64,000 nt of DNA. Source: Sarcophilus harrisii. Taxonomy: Eukaryota; Chordata; Mammalia; Dasyuromorphia; Dasyuridae. This document shows positions 10,084 to 20,895 of this stretch, in pieces (the first letter of the stretch is position 1; every line of letters begins with the position of its first letter). The notes beneath the pieces are model-generated. The model searched no databases. It was not told the DNA's origin and worked only from the letters and a program-made list of their open reading frames with translations. Made by a program: the position numbers and the translations under genes. Location of the stretch: the NCBI RefSeq assembly GCF_902635505.1, contig NC_045426.1, positions 672,237,087-672,301,086 of the forward strand. The letters run 5' to 3'.

Positions 10084-13000
10084 GTAAGAGCTTCTCCCCA
10101 GGCTTTCCCTCCGAGGCTGCTGCATCTTCCTTTAGACATCCTCCCACGGTCCTTTTGGCACTTCGTTTTAGCCTGCTCGTGGTCCTCTCCTAGACTTTCA
10201 GGTCGAGCTCTCTGTTAGCACTACCCCTCAGATTCCCTCTTTTACTCCTTCAACCCCTTCTCCGCCTCCTCCCATCTGCTCCTGCTGTCTCCTATGCTCC
10301 CGACCCTTCGCAGTCAGGTTGCTCCCCTAGAGATCTTTCTGCTTCGCTCCTTCGATCCTCCCTGGCCAGGGGTCCCATTTGCCCTCAAGCCACAAGAGAG
10401 ATTTCTCCCCGACTCCAGCTGACCCCATGAATCCATTTCCTTTTTTTTTTCATGACCCCAGACCCAGCTTCGAGCTCAGAACAGCAGAATTGAGGAATTG
10501 TTTCAGAAAGTGGCCCAGCAACAACAGCACCTGGAAAAGCAGAACCTGAATATTCAAAGGCTGCAGAGCAAGGTAGACTCCTGAGCAGACTAGAACCCCA
10601 GGCAGGGGGTTCTTAGGGGCAAAGATGGCCCTCAGAAGCTTTTTAGCTTAAGAATTGTGATTTCTCATACATTTCTCTGAGCCCACCTTCACTCGCCTTC
10701 AACCATTTCTTCTCATCCTGGACCTACTTGTTAACCTCTTCTCTTCTGTCTGCAGCTCCAGGGTCTGGCTCCTTTGCAGCTGAGACATATGCCACTAAGG
10801 CCTATGGGAAAGAAGAATACCCAGAAGATGGCCCGACACATTCGTCCTGTCCCCAACAGCAGTGACAAGCCTAGTAAGTCCTGGATCTCATTCGACTCCC
10901 GGCTCCTCCACCTCCTATGCCAGTCTCAGTTTTTCCCTTCACACACACATGTTCCTCTCCTCCCTGCCAATGGCTTTTCAATTTGCACTGGTTAGGAAGA
11001 AATATCAGAATTTGGGCGACAAGACAGAAATGTGATTGGTTCAGTCAATAAATGGGACGCAGCCAGGACTCTGAAATGGGTTAGGTAGAGCTACCCCACC
11101 AAAGGTGAAAGCAGAGAGGATCCAGAGTTCTCCCTATCTCTAAGGACATTTACGCTCCTGGACTTACCTTTAGCCAGTCCTGGAGAATCTTTGCTTCCCT
11201 TGTGGGGAAGACATCCACCTGCCCTGCTACCTAGGATCTGCAGAATATCCTCATTGAAAAGTACTAGTTCTGGATACTTCTCTTGCCTAGTCCTACCCCA
11301 CCTAACAGCTGGTCTCAGTCCTTTCCTCTAATCAAGGAGGAAAACTAAGGCAGTTTTCTGTTCTGCCTTTCTTCTAATTAAGTATACTCAGTCCCAGTAG
11401 GAATTCTACGTCTCTTTATTTCCATTTACCTAGTTTTTACTGAGAGTCCATTGTGTGTCCAGGGTCATGCCTTGAGAGAAAAAAAGGCTTATTTTTCTTC
11501 CCTGGGTGTCTTTTCAAGCAGCAATGAATACAGGACAGCCAGGGAGTGATTCCAACCACATAGACTTTTGTTGAATACAAATTGAGAAGTGATCAGTAAA
11601 CTGGTTAGGTCTTTATGGATGAGGTCTTCAAGGGATTGATGGGAAGAAATTGCCACAGTCCGGCTGGAGTAGAAAAGGGTTGCAGAGAAGAATAACGGGG
11701 AGAAGGTTCAGGGAGACCTATTGAAGGGCAGGTTAAGTTCAGATTTGATCTAGAAGGCAGTGGGGCACCACTGTAGGTTTTGAGTGACATGATCACCTCC
11801 TAGGACAATTGCTCCAGCATGAGCTCCTGGGAAGATAGAAAGAATAAGAAATAGAGACATAAGGTAAAAGACTGGAGAGGGCGATAGAAACTTCCTCAGG
11901 GTCCTCAGTCGCACAAACACCCAAATAGTCTTAGAGCCATCTGTCACAAATGCCATCTTGCCTCATGCATTCCCCTTCTTTAATACAATTATCCTGTATC
12001 TCACACATATATGATGTGCCTGTATTTTAAAGCTGACTCCCAACTGGGAGAAAGTTGCCTCTCTCCCTTCACTTAGCCTGAAGCAATTCATGGTGACTCC
12101 CTACAGTTCTGGTTGTCACCTGTTGGTTTCTCCTATCCTGATCCCCTGGGACCAAGGAGGCAGATCTAAATCACTATTCCCAGGGTCTCGGGCTTCTCCT
12201 GCCCCAAGATCTTCCTTGGCTGGGAGAACTGAGTGGCCCCTACCTATTCTGTAGAGGGTTCCTGGGAAGAATCTATTAGTCAAAACTAGGGCTGGAGGAA
12301 GGGGTGATTCTCTCAAGGAGAACTGAGTGGCCTGGGCTAGTTAGTCTAGGGAACAGGAGAAGGAGGAATGGGGAGGGGGGCAGGAGAGAGGGAAACTGGG
12401 AGAGCTTGGGGAGACAGGGTCCTGTTTCGCAAGTAGGCGCCAAGTAGGGGAAAGTTCAGAACTTGGTGGAGACAAACATTCTGGTTGTAATCAAGGCCAG
12501 ATTGGGAGTTTGGCTGTGAGCCACAGGGATTGGAAGAGAGGAAAGTAGGGGAAAGGGGAACTGCCAGGAAATCCTTCTATCTCTCTTTCCTAAACGCTCT
12601 TCCTCCCCCTCTAGACACTGTCCTTCAATAACTTCAGTCCTTCCAGTCCCATCCCCCTCCTGACCTTTCCCCTACTCCCAGGGCCTGCCAGATACTGTCT
12701 TCCCTTCTAACATTCCCTAGCTACCCTTACCCTATTGGGGTCCTACTGAGATATATGGGGGAGAAAATAAGCTCCAACCCCAGAAGAAGGGTGGGGAGGG
12801 TTTTGGGACGGTTACTTCTACCCTTAGCAAGGTAATGGCATCGATAGGGCCTGGGTCCAGGACAGTTCAAGAAAAACCATAAAGTTGGCCAAGTTTGTCT
12901 TTACACCCACCTGCGGACAGACATCACACATTTCAGGCCCCGAGGCCCCCATGTTCTCTCTCCCACATTAAATCCTCCTGTCTGGAAAGGCTCTGATATG

Positions 13001-13262
13001 AATCACTCCTTAGATGGGCAAATGGGACCTAGGAAAGGAAAAAAAAATCTCTGATGCTGCCCTTCTACACACATCCCCAGACAAAGAATATGTGTGTATT
13101 TGGCTGAAGGGGAGGGAGAGAGGAGGCAAGGCAGAGATCCCATGGCTTATTGCCCTCAGCTTAGTCAAGTGGGAAGACCTAATTATAACCCAGGAAAGAA
13201 GACATTCTTTAGAGTTTTGGAATTAACCCCTAACCTGTCTCCCTTTTTTTGGGGGGGAGGGG

Positions 13263-13301
<39 letters not shown>

Positions 13302-14198
13302 TATGTAAAGTTCCTCTGCAATGTGCCTGATTGCCTAGGGAGTAGATTGAGGACCATCTGCAGTCCTTTTCTCTCATTTCCATGTCCATCTCTCTCTTAC
13401 AGAGCTGCCCCAGGATTGCCATCAACTCTTTCTGGGTGGAGAACGCCAGAGTGGACTCTTCCACATTCAGCCTCAAGGCTCCTTACCTTTCCTGGTGAAC
13501 TGCAAGATGACTCCAGGTATGATAGTGGATCCAGTGGAGGATCCTGGGCAGTCATTCAATAAGCATTTTAAAGGTTTTATGCTGTGCCTGGCATTGTGCT
13601 TAGAGCGAGGATACTTGGTTAGGAAAAAACGTGGCCCTAGCCCTCAAGGAGCTCACATTCTAAGGCCCCTTGGGAGAATAGGTCTAACTTTCACTCAGCC
13701 TGCTGTGTTCTCCTTAGCAAAGTGAATTGTTGTCCCTATGACTTCATTTTTAAGCTCATTGAAACGTTACCATGGAAGGGAATAAAAGAGTATTATCCCT
13801 GTAGTCTGATTTGAAAGTAGTCAAGAAGGTTTTAAGGTGGCAATCAGTTAGCTTGAAGGATTTCAGAAACTGATTCCTTTCCCATTGCTTAACTCTAGGG
13901 AATGTGTAAGAGAACTCTATGCTCCATCTGCTAAACTTCTCCATTTCTGTGGTTTATATTGTCTAACAGAGCTAGAGAGTCTCAGCTTCCAGAATAAATA
14001 TACTTTAGAGGAGATGGCAAGTCTTTGAGGCTGTACATTCTTTGAATCCATTCTGCTATATCTCTCTCAATTAATCTGTAATCATTTATTAAGCACCTAC
14101 TATGTGTACTATGCCTGTGCTAAATGCTGGGGATACAAAGCTTAAAATTGAAAGCCCAGACCCAGGGATTTTAATGGGGAAGACAGCATGCATGCATA

Positions 14199-14257
<59 letters not shown>

Positions 14258-17200
14258 ACACACACACACACACACACACAGAAAAGAAGAAGAGAGGAGG
14301 AAGAGGAGGGAGGAACAGGGAGAAAGCAGGTACAAACATGGTAACAAACACACCCAAAGTAACTACAGGGGAAAAACATAAAACATTAGCTTCTAGAGAG
14401 GATCAGGAAAAGCCTTCAGAAGAAAAGGTTTTCATTTTTTCTATTCTATACTTCAAGACCAAGTAAAAACATTTTCATATAAGAGTGTTTTACATAGGAG
14501 GATAGAAAAGAAGTATTGGACATGATACTGTGAATCTCCATTTTTGTACAGTTTGCTTTTAAGTATATAACAAATTCAACATATAATTTCAAAGTCCTGT
14601 TGGTCTGTGTTTCCTTCTGGCCTTTTTCTGATCATTTTTTCTTTCTTTTTTTCTTTTCTTTTCTTTTTTGGAGACAATTGGGGTTATGACTTACCTAGGT
14701 TATACAGCTAGTTCTTATCTGAGGTCAGATTTAACTCAGATCGTCCTAATTCCACAGCCAGTGATCTATCCACTATATCACCTAGCTGCCCCTGTTCAAT
14801 TTTTAAATGTTTCAATGACCCTTTTCTTTCTTTTTTTGGGTAGCAGCCTTAACTCACGCTTTCTCTGTGTCTTTTTTTCCTCTTCTCTTTCACTCCTTCC
14901 TCCTCTTTCTCCTCTCCTTTTTTCTTATTTCTCTCCCTCTCTTTCCCAAATTGGGTTGGGGGGGGGAGAAAAATATGCCCCCACCTTGTTTCATCCCTGA
15001 TAGTTATAATCCTCTATCTTACCTTCTTTTTGTGCTAGACTCCCTCAAGAGGACCATCTACAATAGGTATCTCCATTTCCTTTCCTTCCCTTAATTCTTT
15101 GCAATCTGCCTTCTTATCCCATCATTCACCTGAAACTACTCTCTCTAAAGTTACTAATGTTAGTTACTAATTACTAAGTCACTAACCTCTTAATTGCCAA
15201 ATCTAATAGACTTTTCTGAATCCTCATCCTTCTTGACCTCTCTCCAGCTTCAATATTGTCCATCAGCCTCTTCTCCTTGAAGATCCTCTCTCTCCAGGTT
15301 CTCATGCCACTGATCTCTTCTGATCTTACTATCTGATTACTCCTGTTTGGTCTCCTTTATAGGATATTCATCTTAGTTACTCCCACTAACTGAAAGAGAC
15401 TATCAAAGGCTCTATCATGAGTCCCTATCTTTTCTCCCTCTGTATTATTTCATTTGGTGAGCTTATCAGTTCCTATGTTGCAATTATTATCTCTTTGGAA
15501 ATGATTTTTTAAATATATTTGTCTGGTCCTAATCTCTATTAGCTATCTTGAGCTGTATGTCCTATAGGTTTCTTAAGCTTAGCATTTCTAAAATTGAACT
15601 CAATTACCTTTTCTCCCAAAGCTTTCCATCTTCCATACTTCCCTATAACTGTAGAATACCACCATCTTCCCAGTCACTCAGGTTCACCACCTAAGTATCA
15701 TCCTTGACTCCTCTCTCACCCCTCATCTCCAATATTTCATCAAATTCTTTTGTTTCTACTTTGACTACACCTCTCAAATCTATCTCCCTCTCTCCTGTGA
15801 GATCATTCTGGTACAGACTTTTCTTACCTCACACCTGGTCTACAGCCTTCTGTTTGGTCTCCTTCCCACCCTCCATCTCCAGTCATCTTCCACTAAGCTG
15901 TCAAATTGATCTTCCTTAAAATATGGGCTTGACCATATCACCACCCTTCCTAATCAATAAATTTCAAGGTTTGCTATTACCAGGATCAAATATAAAATTC
16001 TCTATTGGACTTGGAGAGCCCTTTATAGTGGCCCTTTTCTACCCTTTCATAACTTCTTAATCTTTAATCCTTTCCACTCATCGGCAATCCATGACACTGG
16101 CTTCTTTGCTGTTCTTCCCACTTGCCACTCCATTGTCTGATTTCAGATGTTTTCATTAGCTATCTTCCATCCTGAAACATTTTACTTGTCTTTATCTCTT
16201 TGCTTCCTGGCTTTTTTCAAGTTTTAGCTAAAATTCTTTTCTGCCAAAAGATTTTCCCCAGTCCTCTTTAATCTTAGTGCTTTCTTTTTAATACTACTCC
16301 TCCAGTTCATCCTCTATCTTTGTACATAGTTACCTGCATGTGCTCTCACTTCTTAGACTTTGAGGTCTTGGAGAGAAGGGATTGCCCTTTCCCTCTCTTT
16401 GTGTTCCTCAGCACTTTGCACTGTGCCTAACACATGGTAGGCAGTTAATAAATAGAAGTGGACTGCCTGATAGTAACATATATGTGAAGTTCATCAAAAC
16501 AAATTTCCACATTGGCTATGTCCAGTTCTGCATCTTGAGTCATTCACATGTCATAAAATGGGTAGCCTGGGAAGCCAGGAATTTTAAGAGTCAGAGATGA
16601 GGTAAGAGTGACAGAGTGTCATCTGTAAGGGACAGCAAATAGGCAAGTGTGCCTTTACTGAGAGTGAATGAGAGAGCAATCTGTAAGAAGACTAAAAAGA
16701 TAATAGAAGGCCAGGTCGTGATGAGTTCCTTGTGTCAGATAAAGGATTTTTTAATTTATTTGAAGTCATAGAGAATCCCTGGAGTTACTAAGTATAAGAG
16801 GAATGATAGAGTGTAACTTATGCCTTGGGAAAATCTCTTTGACAGTTAAGTATAATAAGCCTTAAAAACTATAAGCTGTCTAAGATTTCATGGTAGAGTA
16901 GGAAAAGTCCAAGATTTGAAACTGGAAGAGAAGGTTTGATCTGGCGCTGCTACTTATTCTTCAGGTGGCCTTGACAATCACTCACTATCCCTGGGCCTTA
17001 GTTCTACTCACCAGCAGAAGGAAGAGATTGAGCCTAATCTCTAAGGTGCTTTTTAACTCCCCATCCTATGATAACCTTATGGCTTCTGATGGAAGCCTCC
17101 CAGAAATATTGGGTTTCTTAGGCCAGCTGTGGTGTTTGTTCTTTGCTATATAGGGGAATCCTAATAATCAGATTTTCTTTTGGCAGAGGGTGGCTGGACA

Positions 17201-20200
17201 GTGATCCAGAGACGCCTGAATGGCTCAGTGGACTTTAACCAGCCTTGGGAGGCCTACAAGTCAGGCTTTGGAAACCCTAATGGTAGGTATTTCCAGGGGA
17301 CAGATTGATAACCAAGGGAATAAATTAGCAAATTGAGGAGTGGGATAGGGAAGTCTATAAAACTGGAAAGGATCAGGCAAACACTCAATGCTAAGCTAGA
17401 CCTTTTCTGACAGGGATTCAAGAAGCTTCTTGGTGTTTTTCTCCTTTTCCTACACATTTTTCCACCTTTTCCATATACATACTGGGTCTGATAATGCTGC
17501 AGAGTCAAGGAGCTCGCTGTACCAGCAAAAATGGGTATTCTCTGGTTATTTGAACCCATGCTGAGTTGTTGTTTCTGAATTCAGGGGAATTTTGGCTGGG
17601 TCTGGAGAAGGTTCATCATATCACTGGAGACCGAGGAAGTCGTCTTGTTGTGCAGCTGTTAGACTGGGAGGGCAATGCCCAGTCTGTCCAGATCCCTTTC
17701 CACTTGGGAGGAGAGGATACAGCCTATAGCTTGAAGCTCACAGGGCCAGTTGCTGGAGAGCTGGGTCCAGCCACAAAAGATGGACTATCACTACCCTTCT
17801 CTACTTGGGATCGTGATCATGACCTCAGGACAGACCTGAACTGTGCCAAGAACCTCTCTGGTAAGCAGGAAATCTCCAAATTAACCTTAATTTCAATCTC
17901 TATTCTATCCCTTACTCCAAACTTATTTTCCAAACACAGCCTTAAATAACTTTTATAATAAAGCATCTCTGGTTCTCAGTTATAAGGTTAGGTACTCAAT
18001 CAATACTTGAATTAATGATACTATTTGTTGCCCTATCCACAAATCCCCAATTCTTATCCATGCTCAAAAAAAGCCTATCTTTAAGCTTCATTTAGGGTTC
18101 ATTCTAATCTTAAACAAAATTCCATATCCAGGTCTGACTTTTTTTCCTTTCTTAAAAGCCATAAAACCATACTCGGTCCCCAACTATTAACAAATCCCTA
18201 ACCCTACAGAGCTTCAAACCCATTTCTCATCTCCTATCTGTAATCAAACTCTGGTTTCAATCTTAAACTCCACACCAGTGTGTGTGGGGGGGTGAGTGTG
18301 GGTGTGTGTAAGTGTAAGAGTGTTGCTGTTTAGTCATTTCAGTCATGTTTCTTTGTGACCCTGTTTGAAGTTTTCTTGATAGAGAATGGCTTGGAATGTC
18401 CTTCTCCAGTTCATTTTACAGATGAGGAAACTGAGGCATAAGTGACTTGCGCAGGGTCACATGGCTAGGAGGAGGCATCTGAGGCCAATTTTGAACTCAG
18501 GAAGATGAGTCTTCCGACTCCAGGCCTGGCATTCTATACACTCACTCATTACCTGGAATTACATTCTGGGGTACACCACCTGGTTTGATGGGCTGGGGTT
18601 GATGCAGAAACAGAATTCCCCTCCCCTTCCATCCTCTTCATACAAATAACTACATAATAATTCTTATACTTATCTTTCATTCTCCTACAGCCCTGGAAGG
18701 TAGATCCTATTTTTTATCCACATTTTACAAATGAAAGAACTGAGGCAAACAGAGTTTTTTGCCTTGATACGATGCAGCTAGTATGAGGCTGAGGTCAGAT
18801 TTGAATGCAGATCTTTATCCCTCCAAGTTCCACATTTTATACACCACATCAATAATTGAACTTATGTCTATAACTAAAAAGGTGACTTTCAACATATAGA
18901 AAGAAAACTCTGCAAGTCCCTTATTCTAGGATCATGAATTTAGAATTAGAAGAGACTTTAATGGTCATCTAGTCCAACCCCTCATTTTGCAAATGAAGAA
19001 GATGAAGGGCCAAGAGAAAGGGATGAGACTTGCTTGAGATTGAAGAGCTAATAAGTGGACTTAGGGTTTGTCTCATTCCTTGGACTCCAGATCTAGGGCT
19101 GTTTGCCCTGTGCCACAAAGAGCTGAAGAAGAGTGTAGTGATCACTGTGGTATTGACAATGGAAAGAGCACTAGGTTTGAAGTCACAGGACCTAAGTTCA
19201 AATCTTGCCTCTTCCTCTTAACTTCCTGTGTAACCTTGGGAAAATCACCTAATCTCTCTGGACCCCCATTTCCTCATCTGTAAAATCTGTCAAACTAGAG
19301 ATAGGGAACGCCCGGCCCACGGGCCATATAAAGCCCACAGAATCATCTGGTCTGTCCCTGCCAAGGTGAGGCAGGGGATGATGAGCTGAAAGCTAGGTGC
19401 GACCACTTCCCACTGTGGCTTGACATTTTCAACAGATAATTTTGTATGGTTCACGATTGATGTTATAAATATCCAAATGGCCCTTGGCAGGAGGGCCTGA
19501 ACTCGATGGTCCCCCAATTTTAGCTCTAAACCTATCATCTACTCCAACCCTCACCATTTTATTGTTAAAGAAATGGGCTTAGCTGAGGCTAAGGGACTTT
19601 CCAGGCCATGCAGATGATAAGGAGCACAGCCAGGATATGAATGTAGCTCTGGATCTGGCATTCTTCCTGCTTTTCCATGCGGCTCATTTTTTGGATGATG
19701 ATATTGAGAGAGAGACAGACAGAGAGAGAGAGACAGGGACACAGAGAGAGACAGACAGACAGACAGAGACAGAGAGAGACAGACAGACAGAGAGAACTTC
19801 TCATGGTCACCCAGAGAACAGGGCACAAAGCCCAAGCTTGGCTCCTGACTTCCAGCCTAGTGTTTGTTGAGTCAGTCTTTTCCCCTCATTGTACCCCATG
19901 CAGCCTGCCGCCCTGAGCTTAACTCCAGCCCCAGTGCCCTTGGCTTAGCCCTCTACAGCAGATCCGGGCCCTTGACCCTCCCCCACCATTCCTGACTCTG
20001 CTCTCCTGTTTTTGTTTTCAGGAGGCTGGTGGTTCAGTACTTGTGGCCATTCCAACCTCAATGGAAAGTATTTTCACTCCCTTCCCCGGCAGCGGCACCA
20101 GAGGAAGCAGGGCATCTTCTGGAAGACTTGGCGGGGACGCTACTACCCTCTACAGGCCACCACCATGCTGATCCAGCCCACAGAGGTTGCTGCGTCCTAG
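9586..20200 (+). CDS. ANGPTL4: Angiopoietin-like 4, seven coding exons, 463 aa
   Basis: Coding exons: 9586-10083, 10462-10572, 10756-10873, 13403-13516, 17187-17282, 17585-17860, 20022-20200; all introns GT-AG, total 1392 bp, frame kept throughout. The product is a secreted glycoprotein that inhibits lipoprotein lipase through its N-terminal part (family knowledge). Seen: a signal peptide (about 1-25); the LPL-inhibitory segment from about 49 ([18 protein letters not shown]), with the Glu equivalent to human E40 at residue 54; a coiled coil to about 205; a variable linker (exon 3); and a fibrinogen-like domain (about 245-460) with cysteines 248, 276, 399 and 412. The C-terminus ([16 protein letters not shown]...AAS) matches human. 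Odd points: exon 1 is about 57 codons longer than human (human protein 406 aa) and the human RRKR cleavage motif is absent. Its neighbour RAB11B lies on the same strand, as in human. Confidence 0.97.
10462..10572 (+). CDS. ANGPTL4: ANGPTL4 coding exon 2
   Basis: 37 codons ([20 protein letters not shown]...), the conserved coiled-coil segment. Acceptor CCCCAG, donor AAG|GTAGAC; the donor is weak after GT but the next exon continues in frame. Confidence 0.95.
10756..10873 (+). CDS. ANGPTL4: ANGPTL4 coding exon 3 (linker)
   Basis: 39 codons plus one base, acceptor GTCTGCAG, donor CTA|GTAAGT. Encodes the linker between coiled coil and fibrinogen domain. The human RRKR convertase site is replaced by MGKKNTQK; the only RXXR-like run is RHIR followed by Pro. 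One sequon (NSS) is near the place of the human glycosylation site. Confidence 0.93.
11590..11810 (-). repeat. L2 LINE fragment in ANGPTL4 intron 3
   Basis: Contains the reverse-strand L2 pattern 'AGGCAGTGGGGCACCACTG...TTTTGAGTGACATGATCA'. The rest of intron 3 (10874-13402) shows no other gene; it holds the two DR1 motifs and a TA microsatellite listed separately. Confidence 0.6.
12446..12458 (+). promoter_or_regulatory. Candidate PPAR/RXR DR1 site in ANGPTL4 intron 3
   Basis: AGGGGA-A-AGTTCA, two AGGTCA-like half sites with one-base spacing, preceded by AAGT (5'-extension position). ANGPTL4 is a known PPAR target, and in human and mouse the functional element is in intron 3. The half sites are imperfect, so the call is by motif plus position. 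Confidence 0.6.
12547..12559 (+). promoter_or_regulatory. Second DR1-like motif in ANGPTL4 intron 3
   Basis: AGGGGA-A-AGGGGA, 101 bp after the first DR1. Both share the 13-base core AAGTAGGGGAAAG. Half-site quality is lower than in the first. Confidence 0.35.
13265..13306. repeat. TA microsatellite
   Basis: About 16 TA units followed by CATATATATG, in ANGPTL4 intron 3 shortly before exon 4. A G-run precedes it. Confidence 0.95.
13403..13516 (+). CDS. ANGPTL4: ANGPTL4 coding exon 4
   Basis: Starts the fibrinogen-like domain: [19 protein letters not shown], then FLVNCKMTP. Acceptor CTTACAG, donor CCAG|GTATGA. Split codons at both ends restore K243 and E281. Confidence 0.96.
13540..13675 (-). 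repeat. L2 3' end fragment
   Basis: Reverse complement of the L2 3' end (ATTCAATAAGCATTT, TGCCTGGCATTGTGCTTAG, CCTCAAGGAGCTCACATTCTA), in ANGPTL4 intron 4. Confidence 0.75.
14070..14166 (-). repeat. L2 3' end fragment
   Basis: ATTTATTAAGCACCTACTATGTG...TGCTAAATGCTGGGGATACAA is the reverse complement of the L2 tail. The element is probably interrupted by the adjoining microsatellite and may resume to about 14500. Confidence 0.75.
14202..14280. repeat. CT then CA compound microsatellite
   Basis: CT run 14202-14256 followed by CA run 14258-14280. It produces long Ser-Leu or Arg-Glu open frames on both strands that are artefacts. Purine-rich AGGAGG DNA follows. Confidence 0.97.
14634..14793 (-). 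mobile_element. tRNA-like marsupial SINE, minus strand
   Basis: Begins with a TTTTC-rich reverse poly-A tail and ends with 'CTATCCACTATATCACCTAGCTGCCCC', the reverse complement of the GGGGCAGCTAGGTGG head of this SINE class. Contains the reversed 'ACCTAGGTTATACAGCTAG' core. Confidence 0.8.
15100..16458 (+). mobile_element. Long L2 LINE copy, plus strand
   Basis: About 1.35 kb matching the L2 ORF2 C-terminal region and 3' end in order: 'AATCCTCATCCTTCTTGACCT', 'ACTCAGGTTCACCACC...ATCCTTGACTCC', 'GATCAAATATAAAATTCTCT', 'GACTTTGAGGTCTTGGAG', and a tail 'CACATGGTAGGCAGTTAATAAATAG'. Many stops; not coding. Lies in ANGPTL4 intron 4. Confidence 0.85.
16590..17070. repeat. L2 fragment (minus) then MIR fragment (plus)
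   Basis: 16590-16875 resembles reverse L2 text ('AATCCCTGGAGTTACTAAG', 'TAACTTATGCCTTGGGAAAAT'). 16885-17070 is MIR-like in plus sense ('TACTTATTC...CAATCACTCACTATCCCTGGGCC'). Confidence 0.5.
17187..17282 (+). CDS. ANGPTL4: ANGPTL4 coding exon 5
   Basis: Encodes [20 protein letters not shown], the hallmark fibrinogen-like domain block. Acceptor TTTTGGCAG, donor AATG|GTAGGT. Confidence 0.97.
17585..17860 (+). CDS. ANGPTL4: ANGPTL4 coding exon 6
   Basis: Encodes [15 protein letters not shown] through [18 protein letters not shown], core of the fibrinogen-like domain. Acceptor AATTCAG, donor TCTG|GTAAGC. Confidence 0.97.
18315..18560 (-). mobile_element. CORE-SINE (marsupial Mon1/MIR-related), minus strand
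   Basis: 'CAGATGAGGAAACTGAGGC' core followed by 'GCAGGGTCACATGGCTAGG' and 'GAACTCAGGAAGATGAGTCTT' in reverse SINE order, with a 'TCATTTCAGTCATGTTTCTTTGTGACC' start seen also in the plus-strand copy at 57238. Lies in ANGPTL4 intron 6; a GT-rich stretch precedes it. Confidence 0.75.
18630..19110 (-). repeat. Two MIR/THER-type SINE fragments, minus
   Basis: 18630-18850 and 18935-19110 both carry the reverse MIR core ('CATTTTACAAATGAAAGAACTGAGGC' and 'TTTGCAAATGAAGAAGATGAAGGGCC'). Confidence 0.65.
19120..19545 (+). repeat. MIR SINE, plus strand, split by an insertion
   Basis: Left part 19120-19298 reads through the MIR core to 'TCCTCATCTGTAAAATCTGTC'. The MIR 3' part resumes at about 19498 with 'TCGATGGTCCCC...AGCTCTAAACCTATCAT'. 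The intervening 200 bp is the hAT fragment listed next. Confidence 0.65.
19299..19497. mobile_element. hAT-type DNA transposon fragment nested in a MIR
   Basis: 'ATAGGGAACGCCCGGCCCACGGGCC' at the left and 'CCAAATGGCCCTTGGCAG' at the right follow the pattern of non-autonomous hAT elements. Candidate 8-bp duplications flank it, CAAACTAG (19291-19298) and TGAACTCG (19498-19505), matching at five of eight bases. The right terminal repeat is eroded. Confidence 0.5.
19550..19870 (-). repeat. MIR-type SINE remnant with GACA/GAGA microsatellite
   Basis: Reverse MIR-like text on both sides ('TTGTTAAAGAAATGGGC', 'GGTCACCCAGAGAACAGGGC') with an (AGAGACAGACAG)n microsatellite at about 19707-19795 inside. 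In ANGPTL4 intron 6, about 150 bp before exon 7. Confidence 0.55.
20022..20200 (+). CDS. ANGPTL4: ANGPTL4 coding exon 7, stop
   Basis: Encodes [18 protein letters not shown], then [19 protein letters not shown] and the C-terminus, stop TAG at 20198-20200. Acceptor TTTTGTTTTCAG. Confidence 0.98.
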
Positions 20201-20895
20201 CCTTGTTGCAAAGAGCGTTGCAGGGCTAACAGAGAAGAGCCAGAGCTCAATGGGTCAATGACTCGTCATAAATGCAAAAAGAGAACTCTCTCCCTCCCTT
20301 TTCCCAACATCCACGATGACAATAGGACATTAGCCTGGGCCCCGCTCAGGACTAAAAGAGATACTTCACTGAGGGGGAGGAATAAGAGAGGATGCAGGCC
20401 CAGCCTTGGACTCCAGGCCTTCCCTCTTGAAGAGACTGATTACTCCTTTCTTCCCCTTCTTTAATCTATTGCCCTCTTGAGGGCAGACCTGTGGTTACCA
20501 GTGGTACTAATGACCAGGGGCTTTCCCTCTCCTTATCCATCCTATTACATACAGGAGTTTGATGCACAAGGGAAAGAAGGAACTGGGTCGTCTAACTTTG
20601 GGGACTGTGGGGAAGAAGCCCAGGTTCTGGGCTCATGGCTGACTAGGAGTCTGGCTTAGATGTCTTCAGTCATATTGACTGGACTGGGATAATGGGACCA
20701 AAAGCTGGGGGAATCTAGGATGGTGACCTCAGAGCGTCTCTATTTCAAAGCCCAGCCCTGGGGGTCTATCAAAGGTCAGGGTAATTTATAAATAGCTGCC
20801 TTGTAAAAAGATTTATTATCTTTTGGGTTGTGGGGTCTGGCTGGGATTACCAGGCCCCTTCAGATTGTTTGTAATAAAAAGGAGGAAAGAATCTC
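20201..20895 (+). other. ANGPTL4: ANGPTL4 3' UTR
   Basis: About 690 bases after the stop codon with no repeat recognised until the poly(A) signal. The end is set by AATAAA at 20873-20878, followed by expected cleavage 15-25 bases later. Confidence 0.75.
20873..20878 (+). terminator. ANGPTL4: ANGPTL4 polyadenylation signal
   Basis: Canonical AATAAA, preceded by TTGTTTGT, about 675 bases after the stop codon. First AATAAA after the stop. Confidence 0.75.

Noticed and set aside
9258-10125. Long minus-strand open frames (156 and 236 codons) over ANGPTL4 exon 1
   Set aside because: They overlap the GC-rich, well-supported sense exon, are rich in Pro/Arg/Gly/Ala as expected from composition, and show no domain.
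14089-14379. Open frames on both strands across the CT/CA microsatellite
   Set aside because: Dipeptide repeats read from a microsatellite; not genes.
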